60,000 nucleotides of DNA from Mesostigma viride (taxonomy: Eukaryota; Streptophyta; Mesostigmatophyceae; Mesostigmatales; Mesostigmataceae): NCBI GenBank assembly GCA_009746045.1, contig RPFO01000213.1, forward strand, positions 476,564 to 536,563, written 5' to 3'. The position numbers were made by a program, and so were the translations under genes. Numbering within the stretch: position 1 is the stretch's first letter; each line of letters begins with the position of its first letter. Shown piece after piece: positions 24,861 through 37,132 of this stretch. The notes beneath the pieces were generated by a model that ran no database searches, was not told the origin of the DNA, and saw only the letters and a program-made list of their open reading frames with translations.

Positions 24861-26736
24861 ATTTACTTGTGAACCTTTAAGAAGACGCGGCACAATAGCT
24901 TCTTAGAACTTCAAGCGCTTCTTCTTCAGTAATTCCGTGTTCACTCTCAAAATTCGGATGTTTGAGCCTTGAGGTGACAATTAAAAGAAATGTGAGATGA
25001 AATTTCCTTGGAACTAAGATCGCATGCCTTGCTCATATGTGTCAAACAACACGTACATCAGTAACCGTACATACACGCATGGACAGCTAGGCTCCCACCG
25101 TGACACAGCAAGGTACCAATCCCCTCGCAGTGTGATGATGGAAATAGGTTGTCCCATCATTGTTGAAGGGAAATAAATTGAAAGGCATGGTTGGTGGCCA
25201 CAGTGGTATGGAGTATGACCACACTTCCATAGTCAGAACTTCCCTGTGGAATCATGCTTGACACCAAGAACACCCACCCACCTTAAGTGAAGGCAGTATC
25301 TACTGGCAATTAACCACCCAATCAGGGATATCAATGGGTCCTATTGTTAGGACCAGCTTACTGTCCATCATCCCAATATCACACGTGTAGGCATATGACC
25401 CATTTTCACCCCTGAATTCACATATTCATCAGACCCATGCACAGCAGATAAGGCATGCTTGGCCAAGTAAGCTAGCTACTTTGAGCAGGCCATTATATTG
25501 CATCTTAATTTTGTTATAGAGTTATAGTGAGATATAAATGTTAAACGAACTCTCGAGTAAAAAGTCTTACACGCGCAACAATGGCCTGTGCCTCACGCTT
25601 ACATACTGGCAAACAGCTATAGCAAGACAAGCAAGGCCTTCAATGGGGACAGCACGGCATTGTAATATGTACAAGCGACGAACATTGATCAGCCCTGGCA
25701 GAAAAGAATGTCCACCGTATAAAAGCCAATCTTCTGGTGTGGAATCATTTTCAAAAAGATGTATCAGACTACTTGAGCTTTCATTCACCTGGAAATCTTC
25801 ATTAGGGGTCGCCCGTCCCACGTCGGCGCCAGCAATGTCGTCGTTTGCATTCTCGTGAAGCGGCTCATTGGTGGCATCCCATGCGGTGTTCCCTGAAAAG
25901 GTCGAGGGGGAACCCAAGGCAATTGCGTGTGGCCAGCTTCATGATTTAGCATTGCCGCCCACTCAGGGTCCCGAAATCGGTAAGAGTAAGATACAAAAAG
26001 GCGACTCTAGATCTATTGCGCAATGTAGGTTTGAAGGATGAGTTAGAAATGGGGTAATAATGGCGGAAATAACTCATGGGTTTTCATGATCCCTCCAAAT
26101 GAGCACTGTTGGAAAACAACGAACTTAGAATACCCTTAATAGTTGCCTGTTTGCCCGACGGTGTTGTTATGTACGCCGTACGGTTCGAATAAAATACTTA
26201 TGTACGCGTGCTTTACGCTGCGGATAAAATACGCGTATTCTATGAAAAATATTAATGAGGAACATAACTCCGTTGGGAGTATATATGTAGCACATAGCCC
26301 AGAGAAGGGGCATGTGGCCTATCATACATTCTAAGCTACTTCCTGCAAGGGTGGGAATGTAAAGGACCCTTGCTCTAGGTGCACCAGGGCACTTGCATCC
26401 CCATGATCTTCAAGCTATGCCCAGCGAAGGGGGAGCCTGTCATGGGGGGGAAGAAAGAAAAATATGGGACTTGGAATCAGAACTTTGGGGGGTGCCAGGC
26501 TACCAGCGGGCAGCGCGGCGCCTAGGTTCTTTGGCACGGCGTCTACTTTCCCGTCCGCCGGAAAAATGTTTGCTTCGGGCCTAGGGGCTAGGAATTAAAA
26601 GTTGGCTTGATCAGGATGAGGAAGCTGGGTGCAAGGTGCCCTCTGACAGTGGCCAGTACTTGCGAGAGTGGCGAAATTAGCAACATAGGGCGAGGGAAAT
26701 GCAAACCAAATGCTCGAATGTTGAACTGACGATGAG
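24861..26736. other. Unassigned stretch
   Basis: A 116-codon frame at 25567-25917 (-) has no recognisable motif and could be an exon fragment. Bases 25120-25340 share words with pB-1/pB-3 (for example GGGAAAT..ATTG and GGCATGGTTGG), so a diverged relative of that element may lie here, but no TTAA terminus was found on its left. Confidence 0.3.
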
Positions 26737-26882
26737 TTCATGATATTAGATTGTGGCGGGAAGTAGCTGGTTCATAATATCTCTGCTTTCTTTTTATGCC
26801 ATCGGCATGGGGGATTCTACGCATTTTTTGGTCACGCGGAATCAAATAGAATTCATGATAACGGCAGTAAATGCGTGGTTCT

Positions 26883-26924
<42 letters not shown>

Positions 26925-27490
26925 AACTGTATAGGAGGCATTAGTATTGATAGCATCGGATTCTTAACAAAACGTGTGCTTTGTTCCAAATTTACGGCCA
27001 TTTTTGGTAAGTAATTATTGAGGCGTGCACAGTTCGTGCCTACATACCATTTTCACCATATCTAGAAGAACGGCCGTTGTTGCTCGCCTGGGCGAGGGAT
27101 TTACGATGTCAAGGTATAGATTTGTGGCGAACGTAGTCTGCTTTCAGTGCTTTCCTCTACGAGCTTGTCGTTCGAAGTCTTTTGCGTTGTTTTTGGGCGT
27201 TCTTGTTGTGTGAGAGTGCCGCACCCATTCTTCGCAGCGGGATCACAGCGCTCAGAAGCTGAGTGGCCGCCAATGGTTTCTTTACATTTTTATCGTGCAG
27301 GGAAAGAAGTGTTTTGCTGATGACCATATTGGAGATCTTGCATTCATGTGACTGCATACATACTGCGTTGGATCGCCACGCGTTCAGGCATAGTTGTCTC
27401 ACTTCATAAATACTGTAATTGGTTGGTTCAGGGGGTGGTCGGACCCTACAATCGCATTTTAAATCAGCTGTAACCCAAACCATTTAGGGG
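26737..27490 (+). repeat. Diverged repeat R, copy 1, with piggyBac-like terminus
   Basis: It matches 35210-35990 in inverted orientation with roughly 75-80% similarity by eye, including GAACGGCCGTTGTTGC, GGTATAGATTTGTGGCGA and GCCATCGGCATGGGGG. It ends CCATTTAGGGG-TTAA (27481-27494), the same terminus as pB-1 and pB-3. A corresponding left terminus was not found. It contains a run of 40 G at 26884-26923 that the other copy lacks. Confidence 0.6.
26884..26923. repeat. Homopolymer run of 40 G
   Basis: Uninterrupted G40 on the plus strand. The other copy of repeat R has a short mixed sequence (GGGGGTCTTTTTGACCG on the matching strand) at this place, so the run is a recent expansion or an assembly feature. 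Confidence 0.95.
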
Positions 27491-27494
27491 TTAA

Positions 27495-28238
27495 ATAGAC
27501 AGCAGAGGCATAAACCTCTGCGTCCATTAGAGGAAAGCAAATCTCCTGAATAAGTGGCTGCAGGGTGTCTAATTACTATAATCGCTACCCAAATAAATAA
27601 TGTCCAACAGATGTCCTATACTTGCTGGGGAAAACTTCTTAAATTAGTTCAAAACTTGAATACTGTAGTAACACCAAGCTCCGAATGTCTGGCCCCTTAT
27701 CACCAGACTTCCCTTATGGTCAAAAAGAGAGCGAACACATCTGCATTGTAGAATCTTCGAATTACTTGCCCCGATCCGTGGGTAAGCTTACTCTACACAG
27801 TCAGGATTAAGCTGTCAAGACTGTCGATAAGTCTATTTATTTACTATAACAACGACCGATAGAGGCTGGCGGCGCGGTATTGTCAAGCTAGGACCATGGA
27901 ATTTTAACCACGCCTGCAAATCAACTAAGAACAGTGAACACAACTGCCGTACGACTTCAAGCATCAATTTGTCCCATCAATGCCGCATGAAGTCATGGCA
28001 CACCCTTTCTCTTACACTGAGCCGCCCGTTACGTACATCATCTCATGGGTGAAGGGTGATGCTATTTTTAGAACACATACTACACCCTGGTCTAGGACCC
28101 ACGTATCTGCATGCTTGGGTAGTTCCAACAACGTAGTATTCCTTAGCAGAAAAAAATATGTACTAGCCCGGGGATCCCACAAGAAATATGTGCAAGCAAC
28201 TGAGGTCGCGTTACAGTTGCATCAGTCCACTGTTTTAT
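27495..28238. other. Unassigned stretch
   Basis: AT-rich, no gene or clear repeat seen. Short open frames (for example 27554-27751) lack support. Confidence 0.4.
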
Positions 28239-28516
28239 CAGGAAACGATGACCAGCCACCACTTACCGTACTGTAACTGGCCACACATAGGGAGATCTGA
28301 GAGTGGAACCAACCACATACAATGCCATACGTACCCGCAACAGTACAATGGCAGGCAAGAAGCAGCACCGTGATGCACAGGAAACGATGACCAGCCACCA
28401 CTTACCGTACTGTAACTGGCCACACATAGGTAGATCTGAGAGTGGAACCAACCACATACAATGCCATACGTACCCGCAACAGTACAACGGCAGGCAAGAA
28501 GCAGCACCGTGATGAA
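28239..28516. repeat. Tandem duplication, unit 139 bp
   Basis: Two head-to-tail copies (28239-28377 and 28378-28516) starting CAGGAAACGATGACCAGCCA, differing at about two positions. It is a recent duplication. The overlapping frames on both strands are duplicated with it. Confidence 0.9.
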
Positions 28517-28769
28517 AATGAAATTCTTGGGGCGCATTTTCCACTTGATATGTATGCTGCGCCACAAGTGCCGATGCTACTGCCAATGTTGGCACTGGAC
28601 TTGGCAGTCGTTGATTCACTGGCGCCGCAGGTAAATTATGCCTGCATCGCACCAAATACAATAGCAAGTTATATGCGTGCATATTATTAATGATAACAAA
28701 ACGTATTGCTGGACTGTGTCTGGTGAGCATGCGCCTTCTTAATAAAATAGGAAGATCGAGTAACCATCA

Positions 28770-30412
28770 ATCATGCCATGCTCATGGAGCTAGACGGATC
28801 AGAAGATGCATGTCCATGGTGTGAATCATACTGTAGGCATGCTACGGCTGTCAATAAAAGGGCGTACGGTCATCTGTACATACCCCTCTCCCCCCCTCGA
28901 GATCCCCCCTCGAGATCCCCCTCGAGATCCCCCTCGAGATCCCCCTCGAGATCCCCCTCGAGATCCCCCTCGAGATCCCCCCTCGAGATCCCCCCTCTCC
29001 CCCTCTCCCCCTCTCCCCCTCTCCCCCCTCTCCCCCCCTCTCCCCCTCTCCCCCCTCTCCCCCTCTCCCCCCTCTCCCCCTCTCCCCCTCTCCCCCTCTC
29101 CCCCCTCTCCCCCCTCCCCCCTCTCCCCCTCTCCCCCTCTCCCCCTCTCCCCCCTCTCCCCCCTCTCCCCCTCTCCCCCCTCTCCCCTCTCCCCCTCTCC
29201 CCCCTCTCCCCCCTCTCCCCCTCTCCCCCCTCTCCCCTCTCCCCTCTCCCCCTCTCCCCCCTCTCCCCCCCCCCTCTCCCCCCTCTCCCCCTCTCCCCCC
29301 TCTCCCCCTCTCCCCCTCTCCCCCTCTCCCCCCTCTCCCCCTCTCCCCCTCTCCCCCCTCCCCCCTCTCCCCCCTCTCCCCCTCTCCCCCTCTCCCCCTC
29401 TCCCCCTCTCCCCCTCTCCCCCTCTCCCCCTCTCCCCCCCTCTCCCCCCTCTCCCCCCTCCTAGAGCTCCTCTCGATCTCCCCTCTCCCCCTTCCCCCTC
29501 CCCCTCCCCCTCCCCTCTCCCCCATCATGCCATGCTCATGGAGCTAGACGGATCAGAAGATGCATGTCCATGGTGTGAATCATACTGTAGGCATGCTACG
29601 GCTGTCAATAAAAGGGCGTACGGTCATCTGTACATACCCCTCTCCCCCCTCGAGATCCCCCTCTCCCCCCTCGAGATCCCCCTCTCCCCCCTCTCCCCCC
29701 TCTCCCCCTCTCCCCCTCTCCCCCTCTCCCCCTCTCCCCCCTCTCCCCCTCTCCCCCTCTCCCCCTCTCCCCCCTCTCCCCCTCTCCCCCTCTCCCCCTC
29801 TCCCCCTCTCCCCCTCTCCCCCTCCCCTCTCCCCCCTCTCCCCCCTCTCCCCCCTCTCCCCCTCTCCCCTCTCCCCCTCTCCCCCTCTCCCCCTCTCCCC
29901 CCTCTCCCCCCTCTCCCCCTCTCCCCCCTCTCCCCCTCTCCCCCCTCTCCCCCCTCTCCCCCTCTCCCCCCTCTCCCCCCCTCTCCCCCCCCCTCTCCCC
30001 CCTCTCCCCCCCTCCCCCTCTCCCCCTCTCCCCCCTCTCCCCCTCTCCCCCTCTCCCCCTCTCCCCTCTCCCCCCTCTCCCCCTCTCCCCCCTCTCCCCC
30101 TCTCCCCCCTCTCCCCCTCTCCCCCCTCTCCCCCCTCTCCCCCCTCTCCCCCCTCTCCCCCCCCTCCCCCCTCCCCCCTCTCCCCCCCCCCTCCCCCCCC
30201 TCTCCCCCCCCTCTCCCCCTCTCCCCCCTCTCCCCCTCTCCCCTCTCCCCCCTCTCCCCCCTCTCCCCCCTCGATCTCCCCCTCGACCCCCTCGATCTCC
30301 CCCTCTCCCCCTCTCCCCCCTCTCCCCCTCTCCCCCCTCTCCCCCCTCCTGGAGCTCCTCTCGATCTCCCCCTCTCCCCCTTCCCCCTCCCCCCTCCCCC
30401 TCCCCCCTCCCC
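28770..30412. repeat. Large C/T-rich tract with a duplicated 115-bp leader
   Basis: A unique ~115-bp segment beginning ATCATGCCATGCTCATGG and ending TGTACATACCCC occurs at 28770 and again at 29524, and each copy runs into a long (CCCCTCT)n/(CCCCCTCT)n tract. The full unit is about 754 bp and is present twice. CTCGAGATCC units form a short array at 28897-28990. All long Pro/Ser/Leu and Arg/Gly/Glu frames here are repeat translations, not proteins. Confidence 0.9.
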
Positions 30413-31744
30413 GGCCCTTGAGACAATTACGACGGCATGGAAACTAATATCTTTCTCTGACACCCCGGCGGGCAAACACGTGATGGGAAATAGCACATTT
30501 ACGGCAAATCCCCACCTCAGTACATAGCAAACAACGGGATGGAAACTAGCAGTTTTCCCATAAATCCCCTCCGCTTCCTTACTTCGCACCTTTTCGCATA
30601 GAAAAGGTTCAGTTTAGTTACATATGGAGCCAATCCACCTCATATCAGCTTTAGCATCTTGGGACGCCAATATGCTACAGTAACTAGTGTAAGTGCATAC
30701 AGCAGGTGAGGACCTTTGCAACGCAGTTGGAGCCCCCTAAGACTGATGCCGCCCAGAGGCTTGGCAGTGCCGTCTTGGTCACGTGATGGTCTGATGCGCG
30801 TGGCAGTACAGGAATGTGTGTCCTATATCCTGCGCAACACGTGGAGCCCAGAACATCCACGGGACAAGATCTGGGTAGGGACAGTACTTGATAGTTCCTG
30901 AGTCTGCTAAGTAGCTGGTCCTGTGGTATGTACTGTGGTGCTTTGGCAAAGAGTCTCGGAGTGTACCGAGATCCTGCTGGCTGGCCAACCACAGGAACAC
31001 AGGACTGGCAGGCTCTGCAGAGCTAGGAACTCATCAGGGTATGTCAGCCTTAGCAAATCCAGGACGTTCAGTGACATGAACGTTAGGGATTTGTCCATCC
31101 CCAGTATCGGTCATCTGTCTTGCCAAGACCTGGTAGGAGCAACCGAGGCATGCTGCCATGGCAACCTCGTTGCCCAGGCGTCTCTTCTTTCGTGGGCAGC
31201 GGTCATCCACCCTGTAGGTCGAGGTGTACGCTGGGCACACTGAGACAGCTCGGTGCAGGGCAAGGCAAAGCTCTAAGCTACAAACCTTGCTTATTCCTGT
31301 CGTTGCAAGACCAGGCTCTCACAAGCACTCAGCACAGCCCGTGCTGGTTATTTAACTGTAATATGTATCAACGCGGTGGTCCTCAGCGCTAGTCTAGTTC
31401 CGCCCCTTCCTCCACAACCCGGCAGCCCGCAGTTCCCCTAGCCTGCCACCCCGCACCGCCATTACCCGCGCCCCAAGAGATCAAGTGTATTGCAATACAT
31501 TCAAGGATATACCCAAGTAAGAGATATTTAATTTATGTACTCTGAGTACGAGATGACGTACCTCGCAAGCAGCCGATATAGAGGTTGTCGTGGCGTCGCC
31601 GGCGTACTGACGACGTTGCGGCACCTGTGTATACGTAGCCGGTGTGACGATCGAGGCACTGATATCAATGCACAAGCGCGGCGTGGAGTTTCGATGATGA
31701 GTTCGTTCCTCCTAATAATACCGAGCAACTGATCGGATGTTCGT
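30413..31744. other. Unassigned stretch
   Basis: Several modest frames on the minus strand (30684-30992, 31034-31240, 30907-31098) are open, the last with a leucine-rich start (MSLNVLDLLRLTYPDEFLAL). They could be exon fragments of a gene or transposon, but I recognise none of them. No repeats match elsewhere in the window. Confidence 0.25.
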
Positions 31745-31800
31745 TAAGTTCGCGACGCCATCCTCAATCGCGACGCCATCCTCAATCGCGACGCCATTAT
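31745..31800. repeat. Three tandem copies of an 18-bp unit
   Basis: CGCGACGCCATCCTCAAT repeats twice in full and once in part, ending in CGCGACGCCATTATCGG. A small, young tandem repeat. Confidence 0.85.
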
Positions 31801-33963
31801 CGGTTCCGGAGACTACCGTAATTGAATTTCTCTGCTCTTGTCTGCCGCAAGTTGGGCCGGGAGCCGCGCCGGGCCTGACCTTGACTCTCTTTTTTTTTTT
31901 GGCGTCTCTTGCTGGCGTAATCGGATTCACCGGCGGAGCCATCAATCGGATTGTTGTTGTGTGGGCGGTTCCGCTTACGGCACTGTAGATGTTGTCGTGT
32001 CCCACGCCGCACATGGGCAGCAGAGAATCTGTAGTGGAGAGTCTGAAGGACAGCAGATTCTTATTTGTTAATATGATTGGTTAATATAGTTGGATAATAT
32101 CTGATGGATAGCAGATTATTATTGGTTCATATTCTTATTGGTTAATGGGTAAAAAATACCCATTTACCCTGAAATCTGAAGGATAGCAGAGAATGTAGGG
32201 GTAGTAATCGGATGCTAACCGTGACAGGAGTCGGATAATAATCGGATTTTTATCAAGTCAAGAGGCGCACGAGAAAGGGGAACTATTTACGCCATCGTTG
32301 TTGTTGTGGTGGTGGTTGTTGCCCACGCCTCACGTGGGCAGCAGAGATTTGGAAACAGATGTGGTGGTTTTGGCAAGGGTTTTGGTGTTAAAAGGGTGTC
32401 GAGTATTAGCCAACGATATTACAAAATGAGTCCGTACCAGGATTTCTGAACTTTGCTGAACGAAATGGCTTTGCTCAGACGGCGGTTCAGGCTGAACAAG
32501 GTTAGCGTTGTACCGGTGTTCAGTAAAACATCGTTGACGGTACAAGGTGTAAACAGTAAGGTGTAAACAGTGCCGTTTCCCGCGCAATTCCGCGGCGCGC
32601 TGACCGTTCCGGTGTCGCGGAGTCGAATTAGAGGCGGAACATTTCACTGCGTGCGTGGGGCAAAGACAGCCTGGCCGGTGATAGTTATGGATACAGCAGA
32701 AAATGAATGGCGGTGCTGCACTAGACATCGATTCTGGGGCATACTTAGTGCTTGCAAACAATGCTGACAGTGATCGGAGTGTCATTTATTTGAAATATCG
32801 CGATAGTTTTAACCCCGTGAAAGCTGCAGCCTATTATTTGTGGAAAACTTTAGGTCGGTTCGGCCTGCATCGGCGCTGTGCGATTTTATAGCAACTAGAT
32901 TTAGCGAGCAGCTGGGCGTGTTGATGATTCCTGGTCGAATGTAAGTCTTCTTTAGCGCGCCCGCTCGCTTTTAGGGAAGACCTTGACTTGGCGAGTGGAT
33001 AATCTGACGACGTCGCTCAAATATATCGAATAGGCAGGGATATCCATGCCTAGTAGTGCCCGAACGTGGCGACATCATGATCAAGTTTATGCCGCGCACT
33101 ACCCAATTATCTTTCGAGCACTTATGGTTACACGTTACTGCCGGTGAGCATGGGGTTACTTGTACTCACCACAGGCCTTCAGCAATTTACCCTCCAAGTG
33201 CCATGAAGATCTGCGCCACTCCACGTGATGGCATGCGCATGCGCAACTGTCTGTTTGGGGCTATATATAACTCATCAGCGCACGGGAAACATCATGGGGA
33301 CACACCCATGCCGACAGGAAGTCGTGGACTTATGCAGGTATTGTGGAGATCTATGCCTCTGTCGTTGTTTAGTACCATGTTTGCTTGCCTGCATTTCACA
33401 TGTCCTTTCCATTGGCCTGTCGATCACAGCATGTTTTGTGCGCCCATGACGTACACACGTCATTATACACGTTTGCCACCTGCACTGCCGTCAACTCATT
33501 CCTAGTATGCCCACTCTTAAGGGGAGGTGGCACCCCAAAACCCAAAAAATCTTACATATGCTAATATCACTTGAAATTCATTTGCACAATGCTGAATTAT
33601 GATTGGGGGCACTAAATAACATCTCTAGTGAGTTGTCCATGCACTTGTTGGGGGTACTACCCCCATATATACGCCAATAATGCGCTATAAATAGCAAAAG
33701 ACGCTAATTAGGGCTGAGTATGCCCCAGCCAATGCACTTATTTGTTGGCTACCAAAAATCAAGGTCATATAGTTCCCTGAGTTTGTAGCTTGCTGAGCTA
33801 TTTACATCATGGAAATGGCAAAACCTTGAACAGTTATTAATTTTCCCGCAAAACAGGTCATTTTTTACCGGACATTGGGAATATACATATCATAAACACT
33901 TCCGATAAGGCCACAAAATCAACAAAAATTCCGGCTAACAGGGGGACAGCAGTGTTCCAAGTC
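31801..33963. other. Gene-poor stretch with a local direct repeat
   Basis: CCCACGCC(G/T)CAC(A/G)TGGGCAGCAGAGA appears at about 32000 and 32320, so the 320 bases between are bracketed by ~25-bp direct repeats. Between them, AGCAGATT and TTGGTTAATA words recur. A TTTTGGCGTC stretch follows a T10 run at 31891. No gene was recognised. Confidence 0.35.
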
Positions 33964-34050
33964 CCAGGTCATTCCGACAAGTCTAGCTCAAGTTATTGCG
34001 TCAGACGTGTTTTAAAAAAAATGCCCGCTAAAACAGAAAATGTCACTATA

Positions 34051-34329
34051 TCAGCCCTTGTAAGCATCCTGCACAAGGCAGGCAGGGCAAAAACAATCCC
34101 CCTTGGGCTCCTTAGTCAACGGGGGGTCAGCGCAGCACCCATGCAGTCCTCCCTTGCACCCGAATGTGCTGCACAGCAGGAAAGGGACACCGTCAATTTC
34201 ATCCGGGGAAGCACATGCAAGGCAAGGAATATTATCAACATCATTCTCATCATCACTACTACCTTCCCCATCGTCCCCCTGCCCCTCCCTTTGCATCACG
34301 TCGTGGCAGCCACCCTTAACACAGGTCAT
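34051..34329 (-). CDS. PHD-finger domain fragment
   Basis: A 92-residue frame on the minus strand has an acidic stretch (SSDDENDVDN) followed by a C4HC3 zinc-finger pattern: CLAC, then C-X4-C-X4-H-X2-C, then CPAC. This spacing fits PHD fingers, which bind histone H3 tails in chromatin proteins. The frame is short and has no upstream promoter or other domain, so it is more likely one exon or a captured fragment than a whole gene. It lies between two ~30-bp direct repeats (CAGGTCATTCCGACAAGTCT at 33967 and 34322). I infer either an exon inside a transposon or a duplicated flank. Confidence 0.55.
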   Translation of the reverse strand: MTCVKGGCHDVMQREGQGDDGEGSSDDENDVDNIPCLACASPDEIDGVPFLLCSTFGCKGGLHGCCADPPLTKEPKGDCFCPACLVQDAYKG

Positions 34330-34379
34330 TCCGACAAGTCTTGCTCAAGTAATAAGGTTATGCGTGCTAAAACCTGAAC

Positions 34380-35209
34380 ATAAGCTTAAGGGGGGGTTCT
34401 TTGTATATGGCCACTTAGGCATGCTGTTTTCCATCCAAAAAGCCAGAAAGCATGCCCCACTCGATCACAAAACATAAGCAAACGGCTAGGCACCACATCT
34501 TCCCTCACCTGCCCTCGGCATGGCCAACCTTGCCAGCGCAAGCATAGCAACACGATCGCTAGGCATACATGCCAAGAGAGCATACACTATACTCTACCCA
34601 AGGTTACCTTGTAAACTTCATGCTAAGAACTCAGCAAATCTATGATCAAAAGCACATATAATTAACTCTAGCACACTGATGACGACACATGCTCAAGGTT
34701 GGGGGTCACTGTGGCACGCACTGATGGGTTTCCTAGACGACCACTCACTACCTGACAAGGCGCTAAGGACCACTCAGAAAGCAAGTAAACACAATCACAC
34801 TTTACATGCCATCAACATGGATCAAATCCATGCTGAATATGTTGTGAAGTACAAAGGGGTGGCCACGCACCTCATACTCCTTCACCGTCCCTCGAGCATG
34901 GCCAGACTTATAAGTACGTGAATAGCAATAATGATTATGGCACTAACATGCATTACCAGCATTTTCTATGTTTCTCCCAGGTTAGATTGTAAGGGTTATG
35001 CCAACCAAGCTTACCAACACAGCAACAACTCCTTAACTGCACTACCCGACATGGGCAACAAACTGGAACTATGGAGGGCAAGGAACCAAGGAGATCATGG
35101 CATACAAAGCTTGTATGCAGTCAACCATGTCAACCATGGTTGGCTCAGCAACATTGCTGTCTTGTCACATCATCATAACAAGGAAAGCTCAAATAAACCA
35201 ATGATGGCA
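34380..35209. other. Unassigned stretch
   Basis: No recognisable gene. Short frames (34679-34921, 34931-35287) have no motif I know. Confidence 0.35.
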
Positions 35210-35990
35210 GCTATCTACATGCAGTCACACAAATGCAATATCTCCAACATGATCGTCGATTTAAAAAATTCCTTCCCTGCACGATAAAATGCAAAGAAAC
35301 CAGTGGCGGTCGTTCAGCTTCTGACCGCTGTGATGCCGCTGCGAGGAAAGGGTGCGTCACTATCACACAACAAGAAGCGTCCATACGCACAACATCCTTG
35401 CCAGAACACGTGCTATGAAATCCCTTACGCCTTCCCTAGGATCTATCGGCTGAGACTGAAGCGGATTTGATCAAGACATCAACGAAAACAAGCTAAAGCT
35501 GCCAGGTATTCGTCAACACGACGGCAAGCAACGGAGAGTTAACTGGCGGAAACTGACCAAAACGAACGCAAAAAACTTCGAACGATGAGCTCTTCGAAGA
35601 AAGAACTGATAGTAGATAACAGTCGCCACAAATCTATACCTTGCCCTCGTAGATCCCTCGCCCAGGCGCGCAACAACGGCCGTTCTTCCATGGAAGGTTC
35701 CGACATGCACTGCGCAGGCCTGAAAAAATACTTACAGAGAATGGCCGAAAATGTAGCAAAAAGCACCCGTTCGGTTTAGAATTCGATGCTACCGATATGA
35801 ATGCATCCTTCACGGTCAAAAAGACCCCCAAAACTGAGAATTTACTGCCGCAATCACGAATTCTATTTTATTCCGCGCGACCAAAAAATGCAGATTACCC
35901 CCCATGCCGATGGCAGTAAAAGAAAGCAGCGATATTGTAAACCAGCCACTTGCCGCCGCAATCCAACATCATTAAATCATCGTCTTCAAC
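35210..35990 (-). repeat. Diverged repeat R, copy 2 (inverted)
   Basis: Inverted relative of 26737-27490. In both copies the strand equivalent to minus 35210-35990 can be read as traces of one protein (EERPLLRAWARDLRGQGIDL in one frame). On the opposite strand, MQSHKCNISNM and a VQLLTAVMPLRGKGASLSHN-type segment are conserved. Stops and frame changes occur in both copies. It is either an old transposase or an unrecognised gene family. Confidence 0.55.
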
Positions 35991-36000
35991 ATCCAATCAT

Positions 36001-37132
36001 TTTTTTTGCATTTCTCTAGCCCTACATTGCTAGTTTCGCCTAAACGCAGTCGCCATGGCCACTTCCGCAAGTGGTGCGCGCACGGAGCACCCACTTTTCA
36101 CGGTACGGCCGGTGCCGCGAATTTTTTCGCGCGGAAAATATTCGGCGCGCCACGTCCCCTTAATCATAACTGCTGGACTATGGGGTGCTGTACCATACAT
36201 ATATTGCCACGTTTCTGCAGGCACACGCGCCCTTCTTCGCTTCTTTTACTGAAAAGGAAGAGGTCTCCTTTCTAGATTATTTGTCACGGATGCGCAACTA
36301 GGATGGCTCATGGGGCGGCAATCGAGAGCTAGTAGCTTCAGCCCTGGTGTACCGCGTTAACATCAATGTCCACCAGGTGCGTGGTCTCACCCATTACATG
36401 TTGTTACTAATTTACAAGCTCTATTGTCAAAATAATTTGTATGTTTTATCCATTATAACAAGTAGGACCGGTAGGGGCCAAGCCCCTACTGGTACAGTTA
36501 TTCGGTCATTCACGTCTTACGTTGTGTTCAAGGTTTTTGTGGGGTCAACCCAACTTTACGCATGAATGACTCTACTTAATTCTACCCGGGTTGGCAAATA
36601 CGTGTACGGGGTATAATACGCGGACCAAAAATACGGGGTATAATACGCGGACCTGTAAAGTACGCGGACCTAAAATACGCGACAGTTTTTTGTGGTCCAA
36701 TTGTCAGTCACCCAATAATTAGCACGCTCCTTGATGATGGTCATGCAGTTATTGCAACTGAAATTTGGTGTATATGCTTATTTATTAACATCATCCATTT
36801 GTGCCCTGCAATCCTATCTGATTATGATTTGTTAAATGCAGGGGGGAGCAGGCTGCAACGGGAATTGTAAGGAAAGCCATCCACTATATAATGCATGAGA
36901 GGATATAAGACACAATTAAGGACCATGCTCTTAAGGATCCCACAACAAGCTCCATACACATACACACATGTGCACACACATTCATCATTGACAAAATGCA
37001 CAACAGCAGAGGATATAAGACACAAGGACCTTGCTCTCAAGGATCCCACAACAAGCTCCATACACATACACACATGTGCACACACATTCATCGTTGACAA
37101 AATGCACAACAGCACCCCCGCTGCCATGGAGA
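36001..37132. other. Unassigned stretch with short tandem repeats
   Basis: ATACGGGGTATAATACGCGGACC is repeated at 36598-36660 (longest exact word about 20 bases). A ~110-bp unit beginning GAGGATATAAGACACAA is present twice (about 36897 and 37007), containing CACATACACACATGTGCACA. No gene was seen. Confidence 0.6.

Noticed and set aside
28778-30589. Frames up to 573 codons rich in Pro/Ser/Leu or Gly/Arg/Glu.
   Set aside because: Translations of C/T repeats; no protein-like composition.
35735-35765. A 16-base intron (GTAAGTATTTTTTCAG) in repeat R.
   Set aside because: Far shorter than any spliceable intron; the frame reads through it.
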